This document shows, in pieces, positions 20,645 to 31,688 of a stretch of 64,000 nt of DNA (position 1 is its first letter; each line of letters begins with the position of its first letter). The notes under the pieces are model-generated. The model saw only the letters and a program-made list of their open reading frames with translations. It had not been told where the DNA came from and ran no database searches. The stretch lies in contig JAAYRL010000054.1 in assembly GCA_012518795.1 (NCBI GenBank), positions 1-64,000 on the forward strand, in the 5' to 3' direction. Source of the DNA: Clostridiaceae bacterium (GTDB lineage Bacteria; Bacillota; Clostridia; Saccharofermentanales; DTU023). Position numbers and translations under genes: made by a program.

Positions 20645-21598
20645 TTATACTACACTTCTTTCATCAGAATCAGAAGTTTTTTCGGTTTGAAGTATAAATG
20701 CTGTTTCAGCTAATTGTTTGACTTCGGCTTGAGTATATTGATAGTTTGCATCACAGAAATGACAACTCAAAGTTATTCCGTCAGGATCTTCACCCAATTC
20801 AGTCAATTCTTTATTTCCTAAAAGTAAAAGATTCCGCGTCATTCGATCACGATTGCATTCACAATAATACTCAACCGGAGTTTCCGCTAAATACTCCAAT
20901 TCAGCAGTAGCTCCTAATAATAAATCAAGTAATTGATGCGGACTGATCCCCTCTGCTATTAACTCAGATAGATCAGGAAAGCCTTTACAACGATTTTCCA
21001 ACCAATGAAGTGTTTCATCATCAACACCGGGCAACGCCTGGATCATCATTCCTCCGGCTGATACAATTCCTTGTTGATCAAGTCTGACTCCCAAAAAAAT
21101 AACGGTAGGAATTTGTTCGGAATAAAAATAGTATGATGCTAAATCTTCGGCAATTTCACCGCTGACTAATTCAACATTACCGATATACGGTTCTTTTAAA
21201 CCTAAATCTTTAATTACAGTTAAATTGCCTTTACCTATAGATTTACCCAAGTCCAATTTATCTGTCGTTTTGTAATACGATATTGCATATGGATCGTCTA
21301 CATAACCGCGCACTTTACCATCTAAAGTCGCAATTGTTGTCAAGTTTGAAATATCTCCGTCCGATTTAATGATTAAGGTTAAACGATTCTGCTCATTTTT
21401 TAAATCAACCGCCATCAATAATGCACCACTCATTAAGCGACCTAAGGCAACACTGGAAATTGGGGATAAATCATGAATTTCTCTGGCTTGTTTAACCAAG
21501 TTAGTAGTCCGAACTGCTAAACAACGTAACAATCCTTGTTTTGCTGTTGCCTGTATCAGATAATCATCTTTGATGTAATTGATATTTTGTTTTATCAT
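20645..21598 (-). CDS. hslO: Hsp33 redox chaperone
   Basis: C-terminal CECNRDRM...CHFCDANYQYTQAEV zinc/redox site; DGDISNLTTIA. Confidence 0.95.
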   Translation of the reverse strand: MIKQNINYIKDDYLIQATAKQGLLRCLAVRTTNLVKQAREIHDLSPISSVALGRLMSGALLMAVDLKNEQNRLTLIIKSDGDISNLTTIATLDGKVRGYVDDPYAISYYKTTDKLDLGKSIGKGNLTVIKDLGLKEPYIGNVELVSGEIAEDLASYYFYSEQIPTVIFLGVRLDQQGIVSAGGMMIQALPGVDDETLHWLENRCKGFPDLSELIAEGISPHQLLDLLLGATAELEYLAETPVEYYCECNRDRMTRNLLLLGNKELTELGEDPDGITLSCHFCDANYQYTQAEVKQLAETAFILQTEKTSDSDERSVV

Positions 21599-21612
21599 TT
21601 AAATTCCTTGAT

Positions 21613-23058
21613 TTACTCTAATATCTCAATTGCTTTTTGTAATTGGGTGTCCTCTTCCTGATCGATTCTGGATATGATCATATTTCTAAATTCTTCCGGT
21701 AATTCTACTTCATAGTCAGGAGTCAAACCTTCACCATCTACATTCGTACCTGAAGGTAAATTGTAATAAAAATTGGTAACCTGGATTGCCGATCCGTCTT
21801 CCAAATATTGAGTAATCGTACCGACACCTTTTCCGAATGAGGTTTCTCCGACCAGCTCAGCTTTTTCCCAATCACGCAAACATCCGGCAAATAATTCACT
21901 TGCTGATGCAGAGTTATTATTCATTATACAGACATATTTCATGTTTTCAGGAACACCCATATTCTTATCTGAAACTTCACTAATTTCAAATTCCTCACCG
22001 CTTCTTCTGCCTATTTCAGTAATCAACTCACCTTCCGGCAGTAAATAATCAAGCATATATAAAACTTCGTTTACGTAGCCGCCACCATTATTTCTTAAAT
22101 CGAAAACAATATTCTTTGCACCTTGATCTTGCAAATTATCCATGGCTGCAACGAAATTATCACCCACACCTTCATTGAATTCTACAATTCTTACATAGCC
22201 GATATCATCAGTTAGCATTTCAGAACGAATATTAGCGTTGGTAATATTTGCTCGTGTGATTTCAAACTCATAATATTTGTTTTCGGAAGCGCGGTAGATT
22301 TCTATAAAGACTTTTGTTCCCTGTTCACCACGGATGTTTAGTGCTAACATCGAAACATTTTCAAATTCCGAAGCATCTTTATCATCCACTTTTACAAAAA
22401 CGTCATTAATCATTAAACCGCATTTTTCTGCAGGAGAGTCTTCAATAATGTCACTGATCTGGTAGGAAGCACCAACTTGTTCAACAATAGCTCCTATTCC
22501 ACTATACTCACCTGACATGGCATCTTCCATTTCTGCTACATATTCGGGTGTCATATAGAAAGTATAAGGACTCTCCATCTGATCTACCATACCGGTAGCC
22601 ATTGCATCAATCAACTGATTTTCAGATAATTCTTCATAATAATCATTTTGTAAAATACTGAAAATCATCTCCAGTTTTTCTAACGACTTTCTATTGGCAG
22701 GAGTATTTTTAAAAACTAAACTCAATTCATCACTTGCATTTTCACTTTCTTTAATATTGATAATTTGAGATTCCTTTGGAGAAAATTCTTTATTTGTTTG
22801 AGCCTTTGAAAATAATTCTTCGCCTTTTATACTAATTAAAAGACCTAAAATCATTGCAACAGTAAGAATAATGGAAATTATCGAAGTTAAAAAATAGCCC
22901 CAAAAGTTATTTTTTACTTTTTTATCCTGAATTTGATCAGGTTGATACTCATTCGGTTGTTGAATATAATCAGGCTGATTAAAGTTTATATTATGTCGAT
23001 ATTGCTGCATCTTAAAAGCTCCTTGGCGAAATTTCATGTACTTCGTAATCTTTAACAA
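21613..23058 (-). CDS. S41 family C-terminal processing peptidase, membrane anchored, PDZ domain
   Basis: PDZ region GYVRIVEFNEGVGDNF; catalytic NSASASELFAGCLRDWEKAELVGETSFGKG; N-terminal TM. Confidence 0.93.
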   Translation of the reverse strand: MLKITKYMKFRQGAFKMQQYRHNINFNQPDYIQQPNEYQPDQIQDKKVKNNFWGYFLTSIISIILTVAMILGLLISIKGEELFSKAQTNKEFSPKESQIINIKESENASDELSLVFKNTPANRKSLEKLEMIFSILQNDYYEELSENQLIDAMATGMVDQMESPYTFYMTPEYVAEMEDAMSGEYSGIGAIVEQVGASYQISDIIEDSPAEKCGLMINDVFVKVDDKDASEFENVSMLALNIRGEQGTKVFIEIYRASENKYYEFEITRANITNANIRSEMLTDDIGYVRIVEFNEGVGDNFVAAMDNLQDQGAKNIVFDLRNNGGGYVNEVLYMLDYLLPEGELITEIGRRSGEEFEISEVSDKNMGVPENMKYVCIMNNNSASASELFAGCLRDWEKAELVGETSFGKGVGTITQYLEDGSAIQVTNFYYNLPSGTNVDGEGLTPDYEVELPEEFRNMIISRIDQEEDTQLQKAIEILE

Positions 23059-23099
23059 GGTCTATTATATATCAATGAAGATATTTTTGGTTATGAATT

Positions 23100-24527
23100 T
23101 TAATAATAAGTTAACGGATCTACAGAAACACCGTTAATTCTAATTTCGTAATGCAAATGAGGACCTGTGGAAAATCCGGTTGATCCGATATAACATATAG
23201 TTTCTCCGGTTGATACAACCTGGCCGACACTGCATCCGAAACCGCTCAAATGACAATACATGCTCGTCATTCCGTTACCATGATCTATCATCACCGTATT
23301 ACCGCCAACATCCATCCAGCCTGCATAAGTTATCGTCCCCGGTGCCGGTGCAACCACGGGTGTTCCTGTCGGTGCACCAATGTCCGTTCCTGTATGGAAA
23401 TCGGAATATCCGCCGAAAGTACGATAACCGAAATAAGAAGTTATCATATATGAACTGGGAACCGGCCATGCTAAACCACTACCATAGTAAACCGGCTCCT
23501 GAACAATTTGTGGTTCGGAAGGTATTGGTTCTTCAACTTGCGGGTCTTCCACATATCCCGGATCTTCAACTACCGGATACCCCCCCACAGAATCATCGAA
23601 CTCAGGTTGTGTCATTGGATCAACAGGCTGTGTAGCTTGTGCCGCCAATCTTGCTGCCTCTGCCTCCGCTGCTGCCGCTGCTTCTGCTGCGGCTTGTTCC
23701 GCAGCCAGACGTTCCGCTTCTCGCTCTTCCTCAATTCGAGCCATATTGGCATCAGCTTCCGCTAAAGCCCATTGAATTTCACTTTCACTTGCCACAAATA
23801 GATCAATTTGACCTTCTAAATCAGAGATTGAAGTATCTAATAATGTAATTTCTTCAATTTGATAGTTAATATCCGCTTCAATTCCTGCCAAGATTTCATC
23901 AATTTCGTCTAATTCTTGATTGTTTTCATCGATAATTACTTGGGTATCCTGAGTCAATTGGATCAAATTATCATGAGCTTCTTCCAGATCTTCCAAAGCT
24001 GCTTCATCTTCATCTGTGATAATACGCATAAATTTTACAGATGTGAAAAATCCTTCCAGACTATCCGATTCCAAAAACAGTTCAAATATTGATTTATTGT
24101 GCATTCCGAACATCGTTTCAATTCTGTCACCATATTGTTCTACTTTTGTATCATAGTTTTGTTTGCTCACATCAAGATTTTCCAAATAAGAGGCTTGAAC
24201 CGTCAAAATTAAATCCTGCTTTTCTTTAAGCGCAGTATAAGCTTCTTGTTGTTCAGTATTACGTTCATTGAGCCACGCTAAACTATCTTCAGAAGTAGTT
24301 TTCAGATTTTGCAAACCGTATAAATCCGCCTCGACCAGAGATCGCTCATAAGCAACATTTTCTTTTTGTGCCAGCAAATCATCAATTTGATTTTGAACTT
24401 CAACCAACTCATCCGCTTTGACTGAGACACTACTAAAAGTGCTGATCAAGAAACTAAGGATGATCAAACAAATCAAACTGACCATGATTAACTGTTTTTG
24501 TTCTTTTTTGTTTTTATCAGATTTCAT
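23100..24527 (-). CDS. Coiled-coil M23 family metallopeptidase (EnvC/PcsB-like)
   Basis: Long coiled coil, then FHTGTDIGAPTGTPVVAPAPGTITYAGW...GNTVMIDHGNGMTSMYCHLS...STGPHLHYEIRINGV. Confidence 0.93.
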   Translation of the reverse strand: MKSDKNKKEQKQLIMVSLICLIILSFLISTFSSVSVKADELVEVQNQIDDLLAQKENVAYERSLVEADLYGLQNLKTTSEDSLAWLNERNTEQQEAYTALKEKQDLILTVQASYLENLDVSKQNYDTKVEQYGDRIETMFGMHNKSIFELFLESDSLEGFFTSVKFMRIITDEDEAALEDLEEAHDNLIQLTQDTQVIIDENNQELDEIDEILAGIEADINYQIEEITLLDTSISDLEGQIDLFVASESEIQWALAEADANMARIEEEREAERLAAEQAAAEAAAAAEAEAARLAAQATQPVDPMTQPEFDDSVGGYPVVEDPGYVEDPQVEEPIPSEPQIVQEPVYYGSGLAWPVPSSYMITSYFGYRTFGGYSDFHTGTDIGAPTGTPVVAPAPGTITYAGWMDVGGNTVMIDHGNGMTSMYCHLSGFGCSVGQVVSTGETICYIGSTGFSTGPHLHYEIRINGVSVDPLTYY

Positions 24528-24535
24528 TATATTCC

Positions 24536-25429
24536 TTAAACATTTATATATTTTCTAATTGCCAAACCGCTAAAAATCGCTCCGATTAACAATCCTGCTA
24601 TTATACTGATCAAAATAATTATCGGCAATATTTGATTCGGTGCTATTAAAGCAAAATCAGCTCTATTCAAAATATCTTGACCAAAATGGCGATAAATTGC
24701 ATTGTAACCAAATCCAAAAATGACGGAGGACAAAACAGATCCTACAAATCCTACCACCATCCCCTGAATAATGAAAGGAATTCTGATATAGGAATTTGTC
24801 GCACCTATATACTTCATAATGTTAATCTCATATGACCTTGCCAAAGCAGCGATTCTGATCATATTTGAAATAATAAAAATTGTAATTAAAGTAAAAATTA
24901 ACATTACAATAATACTGACCGTTGTGACGCCATGCAACAGTTGATTGAGAATTTTCATCAATTCGTCTTCCATATATACATCTTTAATATTGGGATTTTG
25001 CATGCTCCAATTACGAAATTCTTCACCTAATGCAGGATCAGCCAATCTTACATTGATCGTATAAGGTATTCTCTTTGTATAATCAAAATCTTTAAATAAC
25101 TCTTCTTTACCGAGACTGTCTATAAAAATTTCATAATTTTCTTGCGGAGTATTTATTTTATGAAAAATTACATCAGGATTCTCTTCCAACAATTTATCAA
25201 AGTTTTCTGCATCAGCATCTATTGTACTCGTCTTAAACATAATCTCAATCGGTGGTTTCTGTCCGGCAATCTCAACTAAATTCCTTAAATTAATTGCGAA
25301 AGCACCAAAGGAACTACCGATCAATATTAACAACATCATAGTTGTAACTGATGCTATTAAAACCAAGGGATGGCGTTTTAGATTAATGAATCCATCTCTA
25401 ATAGCGTATAAAAATCTTCTGCTATTCAT
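24536..25429 (-). CDS. ftsX: Cell division ABC transporter permease FtsX
   Basis: 4-TM topology; N-terminal FINLKRHPLVLIASVTTMM; IMKYIGATNSYIRIPFIIQGM; next to ftsE. Confidence 0.94.
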   Translation of the reverse strand: MNSRRFLYAIRDGFINLKRHPLVLIASVTTMMLLILIGSSFGAFAINLRNLVEIAGQKPPIEIMFKTSTIDADAENFDKLLEENPDVIFHKINTPQENYEIFIDSLGKEELFKDFDYTKRIPYTINVRLADPALGEEFRNWSMQNPNIKDVYMEDELMKILNQLLHGVTTVSIIVMLIFTLITIFIISNMIRIAALARSYEINIMKYIGATNSYIRIPFIIQGMVVGFVGSVLSSVIFGFGYNAIYRHFGQDILNRADFALIAPNQILPIIILISIIAGLLIGAIFSGLAIRKYINV

Positions 25430-25463
25430 GAATATCGCTCTTTTCTAACATTCAAATCCGAAG

Positions 25464-26411
25464 CTATTGCTCAATGTCAATTTTACTTTGAGAATTATTC
25501 GGTTCAATATTTTCAGCCAGCATTCGCATTTTTGCAATACGTTCTGCTAAGGAAAGGCGATTTCTTCTTTTTCTGCTATCTTCATCTAACATTGATTTAA
25601 TCTCAGCGGATTGTTTTGCTCTTTTAGCTTGTCGGCGTTGATGTTCAAAATGCATATTTTCATATATGGCTTCATCCAATGCTGCATTTTCCTCATCAGA
25701 ACGTTCAAAACTCAATTCTCTTTCCGGAACACAATCAGAATAAGCACCACATTTCTCATCACGAATCAGACGTCCTTTAGACAATTCAATAACTCGTTTC
25801 TGCATCAGATCAACCAAACTTGCATCATGCGTACAACATATAACTGTCGTGCCAGCCTTATTGATTTCATCTAATAAAGCTAAAATCGCTTCACCATTAG
25901 CCGGATCCAGATTTCCGGTAGGTTCATCAGCCAAAATTAAACCGGGATTATTAATCATCGCCCGTGCGACACCGACTCTTTGCGCTTCACCACCTGACAA
26001 TTCGGACGGATAATGATCTGCTTTGTCACGCAAACCAACTACGCTTAAGACCATCGGCACTCGACGCTTAATTTGTGCCTTTGACGCACCTATGATTTCC
26101 ATCGCGAATGCTACATTTTCAAAAATAGTTTTTGATTCAATCAAACGAAAATCTTGGAATATCATTCCTATTTTCCTGCGTAAATTAGGAATGAGCCGTT
26201 TTTGCAAACGACTCAGTTCATAATTATCAAGAATTATCGTTCCTTTGCTGGGTCTTTCTTCACAGGTTATTAACCTAATCAAAGTGGACTTTCCGGCACC
26301 ACTTTCACCAACACAGAATACAAATTCTCCGGATTCTATTGTAAAATTTATATCCGTCAGTGCTTTTGCACCATTCGGATAGATCTTTTCAGTATTCCTA
26401 AATTCAATCAA
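25464..26411 (-). CDS. ftsE: Cell division ATP-binding protein FtsE with C-terminal charged extension
   Basis: GESGAGKSTLIRLI, LSGGEAQRVGVARAMINNPGLILADEPTGNLDP; about 85-90 aa beyond the usual ABC domain. Confidence 0.93.
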   Translation of the reverse strand: MIEFRNTEKIYPNGAKALTDINFTIESGEFVFCVGESGAGKSTLIRLITCEERPSKGTIILDNYELSRLQKRLIPNLRRKIGMIFQDFRLIESKTIFENVAFAMEIIGASKAQIKRRVPMVLSVVGLRDKADHYPSELSGGEAQRVGVARAMINNPGLILADEPTGNLDPANGEAILALLDEINKAGTTVICCTHDASLVDLMQKRVIELSKGRLIRDEKCGAYSDCVPERELSFERSDEENAALDEAIYENMHFEHQRRQAKRAKQSAEIKSMLDEDSRKRRNRLSLAERIAKMRMLAENIEPNNSQSKIDIEQ

Positions 26412-26430
26412 AAGAATTTACCTCAATCTT

Positions 26431-27594
26431 TTACCATTTATTACCCATAGGATTGAAGGTTCCGTCCAATTTGAGCGATTCAAGATATTTTCTGACCATT
26501 GAAGCCAATTTAAATAATACAGCATCATCAAAGGATCTCAGATCCAAACCGGTTATTTTCTCCACTTTATCCAAACGATAAACTAGAGTATTGCGGTGAA
26601 CAAATAGTTGTCTTGAAGTTTCTGAACCGTTCAAACTGTTGTCAAAAAACTTATCAATCGTTAGTAATGTTTCCGGATCTAGTTGCTCATATGTTCCCGG
26701 CTCGAAAACTTCCGAAAGGAACATTTGACACAGAGTAGGAGGCAATTGATAAATCAAGCGACCTAGTCCCAACTTATTGTAACGCATGATCTTTTGTTCA
26801 TTTTCAAAAATCTTACCTACCGTTAAGGCTAATGCTGCTTCTCGATATGATCTTGAAATATCTTTCAACGTTTCAGTCGGCATACCTACACCAATGTGTA
26901 ATTCCAATTTATCTATACTACTATTCAGAACATCATAAATTTTGCTTGGAAGACAATCTGCTTCATCTGTCTTCTCTTCAGCCCCGTTCTCTTTAGCTTC
27001 TTCCAAATCACCGGCATCCAAAATATCGGCATGTTTTCCCAAATCTAAAAGGATCACCAAATTTTTTTCATCCATAGGTAAAATATGATGTTCCGAGTCA
27101 GATTCTAAAATTGTATTCAATACCGATTTAACCTGTAAATCAAAATTTTCTTTAAAATTAATCAATAATGCTTGTCGAGGATGTGTATAAGGAATTCTGT
27201 ACTCCCGAGCTTTGAGAGGAATGTCACCCGGTAATTCGTTTTCCAGCAAAACATTCTTTAAAAATCCTTCGCTTTCTTCTTCAGTATTCTTTTCTTTAAG
27301 TGCAGATCTGATCCATCCTGCCAGTAACTCAAGGTAATTAGCAGATACAACATCTGTACCTTTGATAAAAGCAATTGCGACTAACTTCTGATCATGATTC
27401 AATTTAATATAAGTGTTGCCGCCGGCAACAGTTTTATTATCAGAGGATATTACAAAAGCCTTGACCGAACTGTCTTGATTGCCCAACAACGATTCATCGG
27501 TGGCAGCAAAAATCAATCCGTCTTTATTTGTCGCACCTATGGTCGCATCCAAAAAATGCGATACCTCTTCTATGCATCTTTTAATCTCTTCCAT
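26431..27594 (-). CDS. PucR/CdaR-type helix-turn-helix regulator
   Basis: C-terminal LNGSETSRQLFVHRNTLVYRLDKVEKITGLDLRSFDDAVLFKLA. Confidence 0.8.
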   Translation of the reverse strand: MEEIKRCIEEVSHFLDATIGATNKDGLIFAATDESLLGNQDSSVKAFVISSDNKTVAGGNTYIKLNHDQKLVAIAFIKGTDVVSANYLELLAGWIRSALKEKNTEEESEGFLKNVLLENELPGDIPLKAREYRIPYTHPRQALLINFKENFDLQVKSVLNTILESDSEHHILPMDEKNLVILLDLGKHADILDAGDLEEAKENGAEEKTDEADCLPSKIYDVLNSSIDKLELHIGVGMPTETLKDISRSYREAALALTVGKIFENEQKIMRYNKLGLGRLIYQLPPTLCQMFLSEVFEPGTYEQLDPETLLTIDKFFDNSLNGSETSRQLFVHRNTLVYRLDKVEKITGLDLRSFDDAVLFKLASMVRKYLESLKLDGTFNPMGNKW

Positions 27595-27743
27595 GATCTA
27601 CCTTCCTGATTATCACTATCAATTTTACCTTAAATAAGGCTACAGACTTTTGATTAACTGTATCAAAGGACTAACAAGTATATAGCAATTATATTACATT
27701 TGTAAGGTGTGCACAAATATTTTTAATAAATTATGATATTTTT

Positions 27744-29415
27744 CTACATTAACCCTTTGATGTTACCCTGCTCATCAATATCGATGTTTTCTGCTGCCGG
27801 TATCTTGGGCAAACCCGGCATTGTCATGATATTACCGGTAAAAACTACGATAAAACCTGCACCTGCAGAAATTCTGATGTCCCGTACGGTGATTTTAAAA
27901 TTATTCGGTGCAGCCAGCAACGAAGCATCATCTGAAAATGAATATTGTGTCTTAGCCATACAAATCGGCAAATCACCATAGCCTGCTTGTTCAGCTTCAT
28001 TAATTTTTTGAATTGCCTGCTTGGTAAAATCAACTCCATCCGCACAATAAACATTTTGTGCAAGTTCAATGATTTTTGATTTAATTCCTTGATTGAGTTC
28101 ATAAGCAAAACCCAGATCACTTTCAGTTTTACAAAGCTTGATCACTGCATCTGCCAATTCCAAACCGCCGGCTCCGCCTTTTGACCAGACTTCAGATATA
28201 CATGCCTGAACATTATTTGCCGCACAAGCAGATTTGATAACCTCCAATTCAGTATCAGTATCAGATGGGAAACGATTGATTGCTACAACAACCTTTAATT
28301 TAAATACATTTTTCAGAACATCAATATGGCGCAAAAGGTTGGGCATTCCTTGATTTAAAGCAGTAATATTTTCATCGTTTAATTCAGAATTCTCGGCTCC
28401 ACCATGTTTTTTGAGTGCTCTCACAGTTGCAACAAGCACAACTGCATCCGGCTTCAATTGATTTTCTCTGCATTTGATATCGATAAATTTTTCCGCACCC
28501 AGATCCGATCCGAAACCTGCTTCGGTAATTGTATATTCGTGATGACTCAATGCCATTTTAGTAGCCAAGATACTGTTACAACCATGAGCAATATTGGCAA
28601 AAGGTCCACCGTGTACATAAGTCGGAGTACCTTCAAGCGTTTGAATCAAATTAGGTTTAATTGCATCTTTCAGTAAAACGGTCATAGCCCCTTCGGCTTT
28701 CAGATCGCCTGCTGTTATCGCTTCACCCGAATAATTATAAGCTACAATCATTCGTTTAAGTCGTTGTTTCAGGTCATCAATTGAATTAGACAAACAAAAA
28801 ATCGCCATGACTTCTGAAGCGACAGTAATATCAAAACCGTCTTGGCGTGGAACGCCATCAACTCTAGCACCAAGCCCGTTAACAATGTTACGCAATTGAC
28901 GGTCATTCATATCAACACAGCGTTTCAAAACGATACGTCGCGTATCGATATTCAAAGCATTACCTTGATGAATATGATTATCCAGCATGGCGGCCAACAA
29001 ATTATTAGCCGCACCGATTGCATGAAAATCACCTGTAAAATGTAAATTTAAATCCTCCATCGGTAAAGCTTGAGCATAACCGCCACCTGCAGCACCACCT
29101 TTTATACCGATATACGGGTCCCAAGGAAGGTTCACGCAAAGCAATCGCAGCTTTCTTATTTCTTCGGCGCAGAGCGTCACCCAAACCTACTGTTGTTGTT
29201 GTTTTTCCTTCACCGGCTGAAGTAGGAGATATCGCAGTTACCAAAACTAATTTATTAAGTGAATAGTCAGATTTCAAAGCGGATAGATTGATTTTTGCTT
29301 TATATCTTCCGTATAATTCAAGATCTTTTTCAGAAATTCCCGCTTCTTCAGCAATTTCTTGAATCGGCTTCAATTTTGCATTTTGAGCAATTTCAATATC
29401 AGACAATTGGCTCAT
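27744..29415 (-). CDS. fhs: Formate--tetrahydrofolate ligase, split by an apparent 1-nt frameshift near 29108-29113
   Basis: N-terminal frame (29029..29415) ends ...[34 protein letters not shown]; main frame (27744..29180) resumes at [27 protein letters not shown]. Confidence 0.93.
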
Positions 29416-29460
29416 AAAAACCCTCCCTAAAACTAAAATCAAAGAAAATAAGAATAAAAT

Positions 29461-30192
29461 TCAGGAAGCAAAATCGTCGATAATACCATTTTCCAGACCT
29501 GCTAAATCCATCAGCCAGATAACTCTGCCACTGACTTTGATCAAACCATCTTTTTCCATAGCAATTAACTCACGAGAAAACGATGGTCTCGGCATTGCCA
29601 GCAAGCGTGAAATAACTTCTTTAGAAGCAGGCAATTCAACAGCTTGAGTCGAAACAATAGCTGAAGCTTCCTCTAAAGTAATATTTTCTTGAATTAATTG
29701 CTGATCGAGTAACTCCAACAAATAAGCAGAAATTTTTTGTCTCAAAGTTCTCTGTGATAATGTGTAGATTCTCTTGTTTTGTTCTTTTATATGATTAGAA
29801 AGCAATTTTAATAAATTGCTCAACATTTGAGGTGATCGATTGATCATTTCAAACAAGTCTTCACGTTTAACGTAAATTACTTTAACTGCGGAAACCGCTT
29901 CTAAACTGAAATTGAATCTATTGTCGGTACAAAAAATAAAATCTTCACCGAAAGTGTCACCGGCTTCCAGCAAATCCAAGGTAGAAAAATCGCCATCAGA
30001 AGAGTATTTTTGCTTTGCGAGTTGGCCTTCAAGTACAATACCGACACCTGAAGAAATATCACCTTCACGTACTATAAATTCACCTTTCCAGTACATATGG
30101 ATATTGGTTCTCTCACAGTAGTCACCATAGACCTTATGATTAAGACCGGCAAATAATTTTGTCATTGCTAAGAAATCACAAAGTTTTCGCAT
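29461..30192 (-). CDS. Crp/Fnr family transcriptional regulator
   Basis: cNMP-binding fold (GEFIVREGDISSGVGIVLEGQL...LEAGDTFGED) and HTH PASKEVISRLLAMPRPSFSRELIAMEKDGLIKVSGR. Confidence 0.9.
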   Translation of the reverse strand: MRKLCDFLAMTKLFAGLNHKVYGDYCERTNIHMYWKGEFIVREGDISSGVGIVLEGQLAKQKYSSDGDFSTLDLLEAGDTFGEDFIFCTDNRFNFSLEAVSAVKVIYVKREDLFEMINRSPQMLSNLLKLLSNHIKEQNKRIYTLSQRTLRQKISAYLLELLDQQLIQENITLEEASAIVSTQAVELPASKEVISRLLAMPRPSFSRELIAMEKDGLIKVSGRVIWLMDLAGLENGIIDDFAS

Positions 30193-30225
30193 TTTCTCTC
30201 CTTAAAAATTGAACACGGATTGATC

Positions 30226-30308
30226 TGGTGCGGATGACAGGGATCGAACCTGCATGCTTTCGCACTGGAACCTAAATCCAGCGTGTCTGCCAATTCCACC
30301 ACATCCGC
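30226..30308 (-). tRNA. tRNA-Leu (anticodon TAG), CCA encoded
   Basis: Revcomp GCGGATGTGGTGGAATTGGCAGACACGCTGGATTTAGGTTCCAGTGCGAAAGCATGCAGGTTCGATCCCTGTCATCCGCACCA. Confidence 0.97.
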
Positions 30309-30346
30309 ATATTCATTTCTCAACAATTTTGCCACGTAAGTATACT

Positions 30347-30382
30347 AAAAACCAAAATTTTAGTAAAGTTGATTTGGTTTTT
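30347..30382 (-). terminator. Hairpin terminator downstream of the FemAB gene
   Basis: 10-bp inverted repeat aaaaaccaaa...tttggttttt with T-tract. Confidence 0.7.
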
Positions 30383-30441
30383 AAAATGTTTAAAGTTACT
30401 TATCTGTCAATTCTTGTTTTTCTAATCTGCTTTTCAATTGA

Positions 30442-31650
30442 TTATCTGTTTCTTAGTTTTTGACGCATTTTCCAGGCAAAATTAAACAACTTATATTTAA
30501 ACGATAACGGCATATCAAACTCACCGATATATTCAACTATATCAGGACTGAATTGTGATTTGAAATAGGTAAGACCGTCATCAAGACTCCCTTCTACACC
30601 ACCCATATCGACATATTTATATCCTTTTTTAAGAGACTCTTTGATTATATAGTCATAAATAAATTCTTGCGGATAAAATTTTGTGAATTTAACATCATTA
30701 CCGGCATATAAAAGATTAACGGTATTGCCGAAATCAATCTTGAGCAAAGAACCTATAACTATTTTTTCTTCATCTTTCACATCTTCCAATTCCTCGACAA
30801 GCGATTTTAATGAATTGATCTGATCGGTAAGGCGATGTACCTTTTTGGGAGATTTTTCTTTTATTGCCTCAATTTCTGTTGCTAAACTGTTGATTTCATT
30901 AGTAAAAATTTCAATGTTTTTCTTTGGAGTCAGATAAGCCAAATAAATTTTCGCAGTTTCCGGATAGGCATCTAATAACTGATTGAAATATTCTCTATTT
31001 CTCAAATTTACATTTTTGCGTGATTCGGTTAATTTAATCATTGAAGCCATTTCATCCAAAAATTGATACGTTCCTGATTCTATTTTAGTGCCTCTTTTTT
31101 GAATTCTGCGCAACGCTCTTTTTAATCTGTTTTGATAATTATTTAAGGTGGAATCATTCAAGCTGCCTATAGCAACAAAACGCGGCTGAAATGAATCATG
31201 CATTTTGAGAGGCAGCCCGCGATGGATATAGCCGTTATTCTTTAAAATATCTATAACATTTTGCCCATATTCAGTCACTTCGGCATCATCTTTTGCTTCA
31301 ACTTTATAGACTTTGTATGCAATACCGGGATCTATTCTAATCATAAAACAGCCATTAGCTTTCGCAACTTTTTTAAGATTATTATTAAAGAACTTTAGCA
31401 ATTCTTGATTAGTAAAATCAATCAGCGGTCCTCTGGGTATATACGCAAATTTTAGTCCCAAAGGCAAGGAACGAATCAAAATAAGTGCTGTTGCAATAAG
31501 CTTATCATCTTGTTTAACTCCCACATATAATGGTTTGTAAGTATTTTTGACTTGTGCCCATTGATAAGATTGAAGTAGATGAGTATTTTTATAATTACCG
31601 GCAAAGGCATTGAATTCAATTTCTGCTACATCATCAACAAAAGTATACAT
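30442..31650 (-). CDS. FemAB-family peptidyltransferase (peptidoglycan interpeptide-bridge type)
   Basis: LLQSYQWAQVKNTYKPLYVGVKQDD; AYIPRGPLIDF; YKYVDMGGVEGS; internal coiled coil. Confidence 0.9.
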   Translation of the reverse strand: MYTFVDDVAEIEFNAFAGNYKNTHLLQSYQWAQVKNTYKPLYVGVKQDDKLIATALILIRSLPLGLKFAYIPRGPLIDFTNQELLKFFNNNLKKVAKANGCFMIRIDPGIAYKVYKVEAKDDAEVTEYGQNVIDILKNNGYIHRGLPLKMHDSFQPRFVAIGSLNDSTLNNYQNRLKRALRRIQKRGTKIESGTYQFLDEMASMIKLTESRKNVNLRNREYFNQLLDAYPETAKIYLAYLTPKKNIEIFTNEINSLATEIEAIKEKSPKKVHRLTDQINSLKSLVEELEDVKDEEKIVIGSLLKIDFGNTVNLLYAGNDVKFTKFYPQEFIYDYIIKESLKKGYKYVDMGGVEGSLDDGLTYFKSQFSPDIVEYIGEFDMPLSFKYKLFNFAWKMRQKLRNR

Positions 31651-31688
31651 TTTTGTTCCATTTCCTTTAGCTTTTATTTAGGATTTAT

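Noticed and set aside
29029-29442. Separate short fhs-like gene plus independent second ORF
   Set aside because: The two frames join at one conserved motif (GPV-x-GIKGG) with a single extra base; a split gene is the simpler reading.
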